Assembly: GCF_000741775.1 (NCBI RefSeq)
Contig: NZ_JGZR01000006.1
Location: forward strand, 434,001-498,000
Length of the DNA: 64,000 nucleotides
Reading direction: 5' to 3'
From: Bifidobacterium subtile
Lineage (GTDB): Bacteria > Actinomycetota > Actinomycetes > Actinomycetales > Bifidobacteriaceae
In this document: positions 48,574 through 57,126 of the stretch, piece by piece
Layout of the letters: each line of letters starts with the position of its first letter
Numbering within the stretch: position 1 is the stretch's first letter
Translations under genes and position numbers: made by a program
The notes under the pieces: generated by a model
The model's database searches: none
Told to the model about the DNA's origin: nothing
The model's input: the letters and a program-made list of their open reading frames with translations, nothing else

Positions 48574-49266
48574 ATGACCAAGCATTCCAAGAAGTACCGC
48601 GAGGCGTCCGAGAAGGTCGATCGCAACAATCTGTACACCGCCACCGAGGCTATCGCGCTCATCAAGAGCATGCCGAAGCGCGGCTTCGACGAGACCGTCG
48701 AGGCCGTGTACTGCCTGAACGTCGACCCGCGCAAGGCCGACCAGCTGGTGCGTGGCGTGGCCAATCTGCCCAACGGCACTGGCAAGACCGCCAAGGTTCT
48801 TGTCTTCGCCCGCGGCCCGAAGGCCACCGAGGCCACCGAAGCCGGCGCTGACATCGTCGGCGACGACGATCTCATCGCGAAGGTCCAGGATGGCTTCCTC
48901 GACTTCGACGCTGTCGTGGCCACTCCGGACATGATGGGCAAGGTCGGCCGACTCGGCCGCGTGCTCGGCCCTCGTGGCCTCATGCCGAACCCGAAGACCG
49001 GCACCGTGACGATGGACGTGACCAAGGCCGTGTCCGACATCAAGGGCGGCAAGATCGAGTTCCGCGTGGACAAGAACGGCAATCTCTCGTTCATCGTCGG
49101 CAAGACGTCGTTCGAAGAGGGCGCTCTGGAAGAGAACTTCAAGGCTGTGGCTGACGAGATCAAGCGTCTCAAGCCCTCCACCCTGAAGGGTCGCTACCTC
49201 ACCAAGGCGACGATCAGCACCACCATGGGTCCCGGCATCCCGCTGGATGTCGCCACGCTGGCCTGA
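48574..49266 (+). CDS. rplA: 50S ribosomal protein L1
   Basis: A 230-residue L1. Conserved segments are [85 protein letters not shown] and [21 protein letters not shown]1 forms the mobile stalk at the ribosomal E site and, in many bacteria, represses translation of the L11-L1 mRNA by binding a leader mimic. GAGAGGAGAGG precedes the ATG. A terminator follows 24 bases after the stop. Confidence 0.97.
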   Translation: MTKHSKKYREASEKVDRNNLYTATEAIALIKSMPKRGFDETVEAVYCLNVDPRKADQLVRGVANLPNGTGKTAKVLVFARGPKATEATEAGADIVGDDDLIAKVQDGFLDFDAVVATPDMMGKVGRLGRVLGPRGLMPNPKTGTVTMDVTKAVSDIKGGKIEFRVDKNGNLSFIVGKTSFEEGALEENFKAVADEIKRLKPSTLKGRYLTKATISTTMGPGIPLDVATLA

Positions 49267-49290
49267 TTGCACGTCTGAGACTGCATCTAC

Positions 49291-49321
49291 GAAGGCCCAC
49301 GTCATAATGGCGTGGGCCTTC
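49291..49321 (+). terminator. Terminator of rplKA
   Basis: GAAGGCCCACG (49291-49301) and CGTGGGCCTTC (49311-49321) form an 11-bp stem with a 9-base loop, followed by GTCGTATTC. Few Us, but the position fits. Confidence 0.7.
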
Positions 49322-49482
49322 GTCGTATTCAGTCACCTGCGCAGACGACTGCGCGGACGACTGTGGCTGGCTATGCAACTGGTATGCAGTCTTCTTGCGC
49401 ATTTTCCCGTGGAATTGGTGAAAATGCCCTTCCGCGAACTTTGCTGCGGACCGTTGCGGGCTTGCTGTACAGCAAATCGCCA

Positions 49483-50547
49483 TTAGCCGCTGTACCGCGC
49501 ATCGCGGATGCGGCCCAGCGTGATGGCGGTCTGCAGCACATAGGATTCGCGCGGGTTGGTGGCGTCCCAGCCGGTGGTTTCGGCCGCCCGCTTGAGCCGG
49601 TAGCGCACGGTGTTGGGATGCACGTTGAGTTCGCGGGCCGTGGCGTCGAGCGAGCCGCCCGACTGGATGAATGCGGATACAGTGCTCAGCGTCGGGTCGT
49701 CGGCATTGTCGCTGAGCAGGCTTCGATACACGGCCGTATACAGCTCGTCTCTGGCATCCTCGTCCCCGATCAGCGCGCGCTCGGGCAGCACGTCGTCGGC
49801 TCGCATGGGGCGGGGGAGCGGATGTACGGCAGGGGCGGAGCGCAGTGCGCTCAGCACGCTGCTTATGGCTTTGGTGGCGCCTGAGGCATTCCTTCTGATC
49901 GGCCCCAGACAGACAGGCTGTTCGTCGCCGAATGCGCTGAGCGCCGCCGTGCAGGTCACCTCGGGGGTCGCGGCTCCGCGAACCTCCACCAAGGCCACGC
50001 ACCACGATTCGCGCCGCCCAATCAGGCATGCGCCTCCGCCGAGGTCGCGCACGGCCTTGGATATTGCGTTGCGGGTATCCGAATAGGCGGAGTCGGGCGT
50101 GCCTGCGATGGCGAAGCATGTGAAGGAGCACGGCCAGCCGAGTATGCGCAGCAGCGATTCGACGCGCGCATCGGCCAAGTCATGGCGAAGCGATTCGAAG
50201 GCTATGGATTCGAGTCGCAGCTGCGCCGCGTCGGTCAGCGACCACAGAGTGCCGGCCTGCGTATCGGAGTCGACGGCACCGAATTCGGTCGGCATATTGC
50301 CGAAATCATTGCTTGCGGCGACGTTGCCTGCAGCGGCGTCGCAAGTCGGAGCGTCGCTTAGAGAAGCGGCGGAGTTCGCAGGCCGTGCGGTGTCGCTCGC
50401 AGCAGTGGGTGCAGCATCACCCGCAGTGGGATCCCGCGCAGGAATTCTGGCAATCCCCAAAGCGTCGAGGAAATCGGCATCGATGGGAATGCCTGCATCG
50501 GCGTCGCCTCGCTTGTCCGTTCCGTCTCCTGATTCGGTGTCGCTCAT
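49483..50547 (-). CDS. PucR/CdaR-type transcriptional regulator
   Basis: A 354-residue regulator. The first 110 residues are A/D/S-rich and variable. The middle (about 120-250) has a GGDEF-like or V4R-like alpha/beta fold (CFAIAGTPDSAYSDTRNAIS, ACLIGRRESWCVALVEVRG). The C-terminal 60 residues are the PucR helix-turn-helix: VSAFIQSGGSLDATARELNV then HPNTVRYRLKRAAETTGWD, with the family-typical recognition helix. PucR-type proteins regulate catabolic or stress genes, often sensing metabolites. The start overlaps the stop of the upstream membrane protein gene by 4 bases, so they are translated together. Its place beside biotin and fatty-acid genes makes these candidate targets (inference only). 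Confidence 0.85.
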   Translation of the reverse strand: MSDTESGDGTDKRGDADAGIPIDADFLDALGIARIPARDPTAGDAAPTAASDTARPANSAASLSDAPTCDAAAGNVAASNDFGNMPTEFGAVDSDTQAGTLWSLTDAAQLRLESIAFESLRHDLADARVESLLRILGWPCSFTCFAIAGTPDSAYSDTRNAISKAVRDLGGGACLIGRRESWCVALVEVRGAATPEVTCTAALSAFGDEQPVCLGPIRRNASGATKAISSVLSALRSAPAVHPLPRPMRADDVLPERALIGDEDARDELYTAVYRSLLSDNADDPTLSTVSAFIQSGGSLDATARELNVHPNTVRYRLKRAAETTGWDATNPRESYVLQTAITLGRIRDARYSG

Positions 50548-52871
50548 GCTTCCAGCTTAGCCGACCGCGCCCGCAGGGGAAGAGGGGATGGCTGCCTCGT
50601 TCCCTGACGCGATTCGCGCCAGAAGGTCAGCGCGAGGAAGCCGAATACGAAGGAAACGGGAAGCATATGACGTTCGAAGTTGTTGGCCGGGGCGGTGATC
50701 ATGACGCCCATCAGCAGCAATAGCGGCATATGCCACACGAGCGTGCGCCACCGGCGCAGCACCACTTCCGCCGCGCCGATCAGCAGGGTCAGTATCACAT
50801 AGAGATTGCCATGCGTGACCCATCCCAGCACGGGGATGGAACCCCAGGCCCGGGCGTTTTGCGCCACGGACTGCCGCCATCCGGGCTGCCAGAAGCGAAT
50901 CCAGGTCGACCATTGCGTCACGTAATCGCTGGTGAGGTAATAGTCCATCGCGACATATGGCTGGTCGGCCACATCGAAATAGCCGAAGCACTTCGCGAAG
51001 AAGGCATCGAGCGCAACGCGCGGATTCGCCTTGACGATTGTCAGCCATGCGCGATCGAAAGCAGCCATATCGGCCTTGGTGACGGTGCGCCAGCGGTAGC
51101 TGACCTTCTTCGATTGGATGCCGGAGGATTTGACCGGGTCGGCATCCTGCTGGAAGTAGGCGTCGGCCATCTGATCGAGATTGAAAACCGGGGCCAGCTC
51201 GTCGCGCGCCTGCTTGGGAATGGAAGCGGGGTCGAGGTTGGCGACCCGCGCGATCTGCTGCAGCTGAATGCCGCGCGACTCGATTGGGTCGCCGGATATG
51301 ACCGAGCCGCTGGCTGTCAGGAAGGTCAGGGCTCCGTGGACCGCCAGCACCGGCAGAATAAGCGCCACCGTATAGGTCCGCCACCGTCTGCGATCGGCGA
51401 TGAGCAGCAGGACGATTTCAAGCGCGAGTATGTACCAGGCGTATTTGGCCGAAACGAGCATGATGATTGTCGAGATGGCCAGCGCGGCCAGCGTACGTTT
51501 GCGCGGACGCGCCGGACTCTGGCCGCGACGTTTCGCCTCGTGATGGCCCGAGGTCATATGCAGCTCGTATCCTGCGCCGAACCACCACGCAAAGGCGAAG
51601 GCGAACACCGGCGACTTGGTCAGGGATATCGTTGCAAACAACACCAGCGGGCAGCACAGGAAGAACAGCAGCATCGCCGCCCGCACGCCAGCGCCTGCGC
51701 TCGTGAGCGCCCTTGCATCCGCTCCTGCATCTGCGCTGTGCTGCGATTTCGTATTGCGCCGTGAATCCGTACTGAATCTGAATTGTGAGTCCATACTGGA
51801 CTGTGAGCCTGCGCGGACAGCGACAGCCTCCATCCCATACTCAGGATGGGTGAGGTCACGCGGGCGGAAGCGCTCCGGCAGGGATGCAGCGGGCGATTGC
51901 CTGCCTTCTCGAAGCTGCAGCCATGGCAGGTTGAGGAAGCGGTTCATGGCGGATGCGCAGCAGAATACGGCGAAGAGGAATTGCCCGGCCGACAACGCCA
52001 CCAGCCCCCAGTCGTTGGAACCCGTGAGCGCGCGCGATATGGCGGCCGCCGTGCCATAGAGCACCGTGAGCACGATGTTGTGCTGGTCGGTCAGGTAGGT
52101 GGCGTGCATGGGCCACAGATAATGCGCAGTCGGGTAGATGTCCATCGGCACGAAGGAGAAGAAGCCGATATAGGGCTGATTCAGCCCGGTCCACTGGTTG
52201 TAGGCCCAGCTGAACTCGCGGATCTGCGAGCGGATATCCGCGCCGAACGCGGAAAGCAAGGTCACCGGCACCCACAGCCAGACAACGAGCAGAATGACAG
52301 CGATCTTCCACCACCGGTCCGTGCCGTTGATCAGCATCCGGCCTGCTGCGCGCATCGCCTTTGCGGCGGCCTGGCTGGGCTTCGTGCGAGCGACGCGAAT
52401 GAGCCAGCCGGGCGGCGTGAATCGGCCCGCCAACATGCCGGGCAGCGCGTCGGACAGCACAGCGGAGAGCCGCTCGCCCCTGCCGAAACGCACGAGCGCG
52501 GTGATCAGCGTCATATATATCGCGAAGGCGAGCACGCCGAACGCGGCATTGACCCATGAGAATTGGGCAAGGCCCTGATTGTTCCAGTACAAGGGTCCGA
52601 TCGCCGTGCATAGGCTCAGCCACAGGCAGGCGGCAACGGCAAGGGCCCATCGTGCCGCGGAAGCAATGCGCGACTTAGTATTGCGTGGGCTGGCGCTCTG
52701 TAAATAATCGGCAGCGCGTCGTCCGATGCGGCGTAAACCGGCCATGTCCCAGCCGCGGCTACTTTGCGCGGCCTTGGACTCTCGTCCGTTGCGCACGAGG
52801 GGAGACGACGCGAGAGGGGTGCCGTCCCGGAACGCGTCGGCCGGGAGGCGGATTGATGAAGCGTCGGTCAT
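50544..52871 (-). CDS. Large multi-span membrane protein (DUF6020-like), possible glycosyltransferase
   Basis: A 775-residue protein with about twelve to fourteen membrane helices and a soluble part at about 560-660. The first helix is at about 73-94 (WALAVAACLWLSLCTAIGPL). Features are PYIGFFSFVPMDIYPTAHYL (a conserved-looking extracellular loop), LSLTKSPVFAFAFAWWFGAG-type text with TKSP, and WFGAGYELHMTSGHH. The pattern of acidic residues between early helices and the long C-terminal soluble loop resembles the DUF6020 group of GT-C-like membrane proteins; I assign this with moderate certainty and no substrate. ATG 52871 (MTDASSIRLP) was chosen; the frame opens further upstream. Its stop overlaps the PucR-type regulator start. 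Confidence 0.72.
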   Translation of the reverse strand: MTDASSIRLPADAFRDGTPLASSPLVRNGRESKAAQSSRGWDMAGLRRIGRRAADYLQSASPRNTKSRIASAARWALAVAACLWLSLCTAIGPLYWNNQGLAQFSWVNAAFGVLAFAIYMTLITALVRFGRGERLSAVLSDALPGMLAGRFTPPGWLIRVARTKPSQAAAKAMRAAGRMLINGTDRWWKIAVILLVVWLWVPVTLLSAFGADIRSQIREFSWAYNQWTGLNQPYIGFFSFVPMDIYPTAHYLWPMHATYLTDQHNIVLTVLYGTAAAISRALTGSNDWGLVALSAGQFLFAVFCCASAMNRFLNLPWLQLREGRQSPAASLPERFRPRDLTHPEYGMEAVAVRAGSQSSMDSQFRFSTDSRRNTKSQHSADAGADARALTSAGAGVRAAMLLFFLCCPLVLFATISLTKSPVFAFAFAWWFGAGYELHMTSGHHEAKRRGQSPARPRKRTLAALAISTIIMLVSAKYAWYILALEIVLLLIADRRRWRTYTVALILPVLAVHGALTFLTASGSVISGDPIESRGIQLQQIARVANLDPASIPKQARDELAPVFNLDQMADAYFQQDADPVKSSGIQSKKVSYRWRTVTKADMAAFDRAWLTIVKANPRVALDAFFAKCFGYFDVADQPYVAMDYYLTSDYVTQWSTWIRFWQPGWRQSVAQNARAWGSIPVLGWVTHGNLYVILTLLIGAAEVVLRRWRTLVWHMPLLLLMGVMITAPANNFERHMLPVSFVFGFLALTFWRESRQGTRQPSPLPLRARSAKLEA

Positions 52872-53025
52872 GTGATGGATTCTATCGTGGGCTTGCGAAC
52901 GGCGGGCCGTCCAAACGACGCCGGACGACATCGGCTGATGCCAAGCAGGCTACGCCGGCAGTGATAATCCTAGAGGATTCGGACAAGTCCCTGCTCATTT
53001 GCGGATTCTCTATTATGGTGGAACT

Positions 53026-54006
53026 ATGATGACCTTATTACAAGCCGCAACGCCGCGGATGCCGCATACAGCCGAAGAGGCTGACCAGCTCATTACGCGC
53101 GCGACGGTGGATTCCACGAATTTTACAGCCCGGCATTTGATTGACAAGGGGCAGCTCATGCCCCGACGGGACGGACGGCTTACGATTATGGTGGTCGCCG
53201 CTGATATGCAGACCAACGGTCACGGGCGGCTGGGCCGCGAATGGGTGAATGTTCCCGGGGAGTCCTTCACCGTATCGTTCGCTACTGTTGTGCCGCGCGC
53301 GCTCGCAACCGACGGAAGCGTGAACGGCTGGATTCAGATGACCGCCGGGCTGGCCAGTCTGGATGCGATACGCGGCGCGTTGGAGGCGGTCGGTTCCCAG
53401 AGCATCAAGCCTGATTGCCCGTTATCGCTCAAATGGCCCAACGACGTGTTCTGCCACGGCCTCAAGCTCGGTGGGATTCTGTGCGAGCTTGTGCCGCTGC
53501 CCCATGGCGGCGATGCTGTATCGCGCAACTGCAATGGAGCGGAGCAGGGGGCAGATGCTGCCGGTCCTGTGCCGGTTTCGGATGCCGACCTCGATGATTA
53601 TATCGGCGTGGTATTCGGCATCGGCCTCAATCTCGCCGTACGGGCCGAGCGCCTGCCCACGCCTGATTCGACTTCCTTGCAGATGCATCGCAAGGGTCTG
53701 CCCGAAGCGCCGGAGATGCGCGACCTGATCGCTGCCGGAATCGTGCGTTCGCTGCGCAGGCGGCTGCAGTTGCTGGTTGACGACACGCCGACGCAGTGCG
53801 ATGCGCTGCTCGAAGAAATGCGCGGCGAATGCTGGACGTTGAGCAGGCGGGTCAGGGCGCGACTCGCCGCCGGCGGCGTCATTTCCGGCACGGCCATCGC
53901 GCTGAATCCAGACGCCTCGCTCAGCGTCCGCGATGACGCCGGTGAGGTGCACATCGTCCGCACCGGCGATGTGGGAGTCCTCAGTAACGAGTCAACGAGT
54001 AACTAA
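53026..54006 (+). CDS. birA: Biotin--[acetyl-CoA-carboxylase] ligase (BirA, lacking a DNA-binding domain)
   Basis: A 326-residue group I biotin protein ligase. The biotinyl-AMP loop is TNGHGRLGREWVNVPGESFT (about residues 65-84), then LSLKWPNDVFCHGLKLGGIL (about 134-153) with the catalytic lysine, IGVVFGIGLNLAVR, and the small C-terminal SH3-like domain VISGTAIALNPDASLSVRD. The N-terminus (TVDSTNFTARHLIDKG) starts directly with the catalytic domain; the helix-turn-helix of E. coli BirA is absent, so it should not be the repressor. It attaches biotin to the BCCP domain encoded at 55228. GGTGGAAC precedes ATGs at 53026 and 53029. Divergent from the DUF6020-like gene. Confidence 0.93.
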   Translation: MMTLLQAATPRMPHTAEEADQLITRATVDSTNFTARHLIDKGQLMPRRDGRLTIMVVAADMQTNGHGRLGREWVNVPGESFTVSFATVVPRALATDGSVNGWIQMTAGLASLDAIRGALEAVGSQSIKPDCPLSLKWPNDVFCHGLKLGGILCELVPLPHGGDAVSRNCNGAEQGADAAGPVPVSDADLDDYIGVVFGIGLNLAVRAERLPTPDSTSLQMHRKGLPEAPEMRDLIAAGIVRSLRRRLQLLVDDTPTQCDALLEEMRGECWTLSRRVRARLAAGGVISGTAIALNPDASLSVRDDAGEVHIVRTGDVGVLSNESTSN

Positions 54007-54015
54007 AGCGGAGGC

Positions 54016-54105
54016 GTTAAGCGCAGAACCCTGTGGGTTCTGCGTAGCCGACGCCGAGGCCCCACCAAGGGCCCGAGGTAGCAACGGAGTTCACCCGTCG
54101 TCCAG
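54016..54105 (+). repeat. Diverged single copy of the 114-bp structured repeat, 3' of birA
   Basis: GTTAAGCG starts nine bases after the birA stop codon. Hairpin 1 is CGCAGAACCC/GGGTTCTGCG around TGT, then GTAGCCGACGCCGAG and a second stem GGCCC/GGGCC around the same ACCAA-type loop. Third-hairpin sequence is not clear. The stems differ in sequence from the other copies but are complementary. Confidence 0.65.
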
Positions 54106-54120
54106 CTGTTGAAGACATAA

Positions 54121-54171
54121 GTCGCCACAACCCCCGCACCTAGATCAACGTGGTGCAGGGATTGTGGCGAC
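54121..54171. terminator. Terminator hairpin between convergent birA and bioY
   Basis: GTCGCCACAA...GCACC (54121-54140) and GGTGC...TTGTGGCGAC (54152-54171) form an imperfect stem of about 19 bp with an 11-base loop. It sits 22 bases beyond the converging bioY end. Confidence 0.7.
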
Positions 54172-54192
54172 TCATTCAGAAACTCAGAACGC

Positions 54193-54774
54193 TCAGAACA
54201 GCTTGGCCAGCCCTGAAACGGCCAGCGAGGCGACGAGCGCCTTGATGAGATCGCCGAGCACGAAGCCCATTGAGGCCATGGCCACGACGGCCAGCGGCAC
54301 GCCGGTCACCGCCGACTGGATGAGGAAGCCGAAGGCGTACACCACGACGATGCAGCCGACGATCAGCGCCAGCATGTAGCGCGCCGCAGTGCGCGTGTAG
54401 CCCGCGAGTCCGTTGGTGTCGGCCTTGCCTTTGAGCAGCGCCGCGATGACGACGCCGGGCAGGAAGCCAATGAGGAAGCCTGCGCTGGGGCCGACCAGCG
54501 CCATAGTCGAGGTGCCGCCGGCGAAGACCGGTGCTCCCAAGGCTCCGGCGGCAAGATACGCGCCGACCGCCCCTGCCGCTTCTTTCCAGTTCAGCGTCAG
54601 CGCGGCCAGCATCACGACGAAGGTCTGCAACGTGATCGGCACGGGCGTGCCCGGGATCGGAATTGCGCCAGCGGCGGATGCGGCCCACAGCAGCAGGGCG
54701 AACATGCCGGCTTTCAACAGGGAATACCCGAACCGACGGGATGATGATAATGCGATGGTGTTTCGTGCTTGCAT
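54193..54774 (-). CDS. bioY: Biotin transporter BioY (ECF S component)
   Basis: A 193-residue membrane protein with six helices. Diagnostic segments are IPIPGTPVPITLQTFVVMLA (about residues 39-58), AGALGAPVFAGG, GPSAGFLIGFLPGVVIAALL (about 94-113) and a last helix with GFVLGDLIKALVASLAVSGL. BioY is the biotin-binding S subunit that works with a shared EcfAAT module or, in some species, alone; no EcfAT genes are in this window. ATG 54774 is well supported by AGGAGG five bases upstream on the minus strand. No bio synthesis genes are present, so the organism may depend on imported biotin (inference). Confidence 0.94.
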   Translation of the reverse strand: MQARNTIALSSSRRFGYSLLKAGMFALLLWAASAAGAIPIPGTPVPITLQTFVVMLAALTLNWKEAAGAVGAYLAAGALGAPVFAGGTSTMALVGPSAGFLIGFLPGVVIAALLKGKADTNGLAGYTRTAARYMLALIVGCIVVVYAFGFLIQSAVTGVPLAVVAMASMGFVLGDLIKALVASLAVSGLAKLF

Positions 54775-55227
54775 GGGTCCTCCTGGATCTCTTACCTGCT
54801 CGTGAGGCAGGCCAATGGGTTGCACTAATCGGCACCGGAAGCGTCAACTGTCTCCCGGCATCAGTCGCCCAGCGTAGCCAGTCCCTCGGCGGGTGTCCTT
54901 GGGCGTAAGCTACAAAAGTCGTCTGCTCCTTTTGTGGAAATGTTCCGATATCGGGGCTGCGATGACGCTAGGCATGGCAACAATGTATGAAGCCAACGCC
55001 CTAGCGCCATTGCGGTTCAAGGTTATGAAATTGTTGTTACGCGCCTGCGACGATTGGAGATGCCGCAAGGCATGACCCCATGCGCAACGTGATGCGCAGG
55101 GTGGCGGCGCAACTCGGCAAGACAACGCGACAAGGCAGCCGGCAGCGCCAGCCGTTTGTACGATTCCACAAAGACGCTCGCCCCGTTTTGTAGCCTCACG
55201 GCTGATGGCGGGCCGCATACGCGAGTT
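54775..55227. other. Divergent bioY / carboxylase control region
   Basis: About 450 bases. CGCTAGG (about 54967) and CCTAGCG (about 55001) form a 7-bp inverted repeat separated by 27 bases, and GTTGCACTAA...GCGTCAAC near bioY is a weak imperfect repeat. I cannot identify a BioQ-type or BirA-type operator with certainty. No coding sequence is convincing here. Confidence 0.4.
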
Positions 55228-57126
55228 ATGTTAGAAAATATGGTCAAAAACGTCAACACAATACTGGTGGCCAATCGTGGTGAAATCGCTCTGAGAGTCG
55301 TGCGCACCGCGCGCGAAATGGGCATTTCCACCGTGGCCGTCTATGCCGAGCAGGACCGCAACGCGCAGTACGTCGAGATGGCCGACGAGGCGTATCTGCT
55401 TCCCGGCGACACGTATCGCGACACTTATCTCAACGAAGAGCTGATGATTGACGTGCTGCGGCGCAGCGGCGCGGATGCCGTCCACCCTGGCTACGGCTTC
55501 CTCTCTGAAGTGGCTTCCTTCGCCCAGAAAGTGATTGACGCCGGCGCCATCTGGATCGGGCCGTCGCCTGAGGCACTGACCGATTTGGGCGACAAGATCA
55601 CCGCCCGGCGCGTTGCCAAGCGCGCCAAGGTGCCGCCAGTCCCCGGCATCTCCGACCCGGTGAGCGATATCCGAACGCTGCTTGAGTTCGCGCATACGCA
55701 TGGCTATCCGCTGATGATGAAGCGCACGGATGGCGGTGGCGGGCGCGGCATCGTGCTGGTGCATGACGACGACGAGCTGCGCAGCTTCTATATGAGCCAC
55801 GATTCGCTGCAGGGCGGGGATCTGAACGAGTACTTCGTCGAGCGCTTCATCGACAAGGCGCGCCACGTCGAAACCCAGTGTGGGCGCGACAGCCATGGCA
55901 ACTTCACCGTGTATTCCACCCGCGACTGCTCTGTGCAGCGGCGCAATCAGAAGCTCATCGAAGAGGCTCCGGCACCATTCCTGTCCGAAGACGCGAACGA
56001 GCAGCTGCACCGCTACTCGCGCAATCTCTTCGAATCCGTTGATTATCAAGGTCTGGGCACCTGCGAGTTCATGGTCACGGGCCAGCACAAGGTCTACTTC
56101 CTGGAAGTCAACCCGCGCCTGCAGGTCGAGCATACGGTCAGCGAAGAGGTGTGCGGGCTGGATTTGGTGCGCGAGCAGATCACCATCGCCAACGGCGGCG
56201 AGCTCCATGAAGTCAAGGAAACGCGCGGCCACAGCTTCGAGCTGCGCATCACCTGCGAGGACCCTGCGACGAATCTCACCCCGAGCTCGGGTACGCTCAG
56301 CGCAATCCGCTGGCCTTCCGGACCGGGCATCCGCGTCGATTCGGGCGTCGAGGAGGGCGACACGGTTTCGCCGAAGTTCGATTCGATGATGGGCAAGCTC
56401 ATCGTCACTGCGCAGGACCGCCTTTCCGCCGTCGTGCGCGCCCGTCGCGCCCTGGCCGAGCTGAACATCGAAGGCGTGCCGACTCCGGCGAGCCTATACG
56501 AGCAGATTTTCAACGATCCGGTGTTCACCGCCGAAGGGCACGATTTCGACGTGTCGACCAAATGGTTGGAACGCGAGTATCTCAACCGCGAGCCGTCGAC
56601 GCTTGCCAGCGGCCAGCCGGCATCCCTGAGCGGGAGCGGCGAAGACGAGCAGCCGCAGAGCGTGGCGACCGAATCCTTCACCATCGAGATGAACGACAAG
56701 CGGGTGACGCTGAAAGTCCCCGTGGATATCGTCAACGCATTCACCGGCGCAGCCCGCGCCCGCGGTGCCAAGCGCGCCTCCCAGCCGTTGCGCGGTCAGG
56801 GATTGCACGTCGTGGAAAACGGCAAGGCCGCCGATCAGAAGCCCGGCGTCATCATCTCCCCGATGCAGGCGGTCATCACCCGCGTGAACGTCGCCGAAGG
56901 CCAGAGCGTGGCCAAGGGCGACCTGCTCATCGTGCTCGAATCCATGAAGATGGAGAATTACGTCTACGCGCCCGACGCCGGCACCGTCACCAAGATATTC
57001 GTCGGGCCGTCATCAGGCGTGGAGGCGGGGGATACCCTCATCACGCTTGATGTGGACGGGGATGGCAGCGGCAACGCAAACAGCGCTGACGGCAGCAGCA
57101 CCGCAAGCGAGGGAGGCAAGCAATGA
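55228..57126 (+). CDS. accC: Acetyl/propionyl-CoA carboxylase alpha chain: biotin carboxylase plus BCCP domain
   Basis: About 632 residues. The biotin-carboxylase N-domain starts VNTILVANRGEIALRVVRTA. The ATP-grasp domain has MKRTDGGGGRGIVLV (about residues 165-179), the catalytic region VEHTVSEEVCGLDLVREQ-type text with EVNPRLQVEHT, and the C-domain FDSMMGKLIVTAQDRLSAVV. A linker of about 100 residues leads to the C-terminal biotinyl domain with biotinylation motif VLESMKMENYVYAPDAGT (about 573-590). This is the actinobacterial AccA3-like fusion that carboxylates biotin for acetyl- or propionyl-CoA. The start is ATG 55228, alternatively 55240 (MVKNVNTIL), both with weak ribosome sites. The stop overlaps the carboxyltransferase start as ATGA. 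Confidence 0.95.
   Translation: MLENMVKNVNTILVANRGEIALRVVRTAREMGISTVAVYAEQDRNAQYVEMADEAYLLPGDTYRDTYLNEELMIDVLRRSGADAVHPGYGFLSEVASFAQKVIDAGAIWIGPSPEALTDLGDKITARRVAKRAKVPPVPGISDPVSDIRTLLEFAHTHGYPLMMKRTDGGGGRGIVLVHDDDELRSFYMSHDSLQGGDLNEYFVERFIDKARHVETQCGRDSHGNFTVYSTRDCSVQRRNQKLIEEAPAPFLSEDANEQLHRYSRNLFESVDYQGLGTCEFMVTGQHKVYFLEVNPRLQVEHTVSEEVCGLDLVREQITIANGGELHEVKETRGHSFELRITCEDPATNLTPSSGTLSAIRWPSGPGIRVDSGVEEGDTVSPKFDSMMGKLIVTAQDRLSAVVRARRALAELNIEGVPTPASLYEQIFNDPVFTAEGHDFDVSTKWLEREYLNREPSTLASGQPASLSGSGEDEQPQSVATESFTIEMNDKRVTLKVPVDIVNAFTGAARARGAKRASQPLRGQGLHVVENGKAADQKPGVIISPMQAVITRVNVAEGQSVAKGDLLIVLESMKMENYVYAPDAGTVTKIFVGPSSGVEAGDTLITLDVDGDGSGNANSADGSSTASEGGKQ

Noticed and set aside
49322..49482. 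Gene or RNA between rplA and the PucR-type gene
   Set aside because: Only the terminator remnant and no frame with a start signal.
54775..55227. BioQ or BirA operator
   Set aside because: Only weak inverted repeats were found, none matching a known operator well enough; BirA here has no DNA-binding domain.
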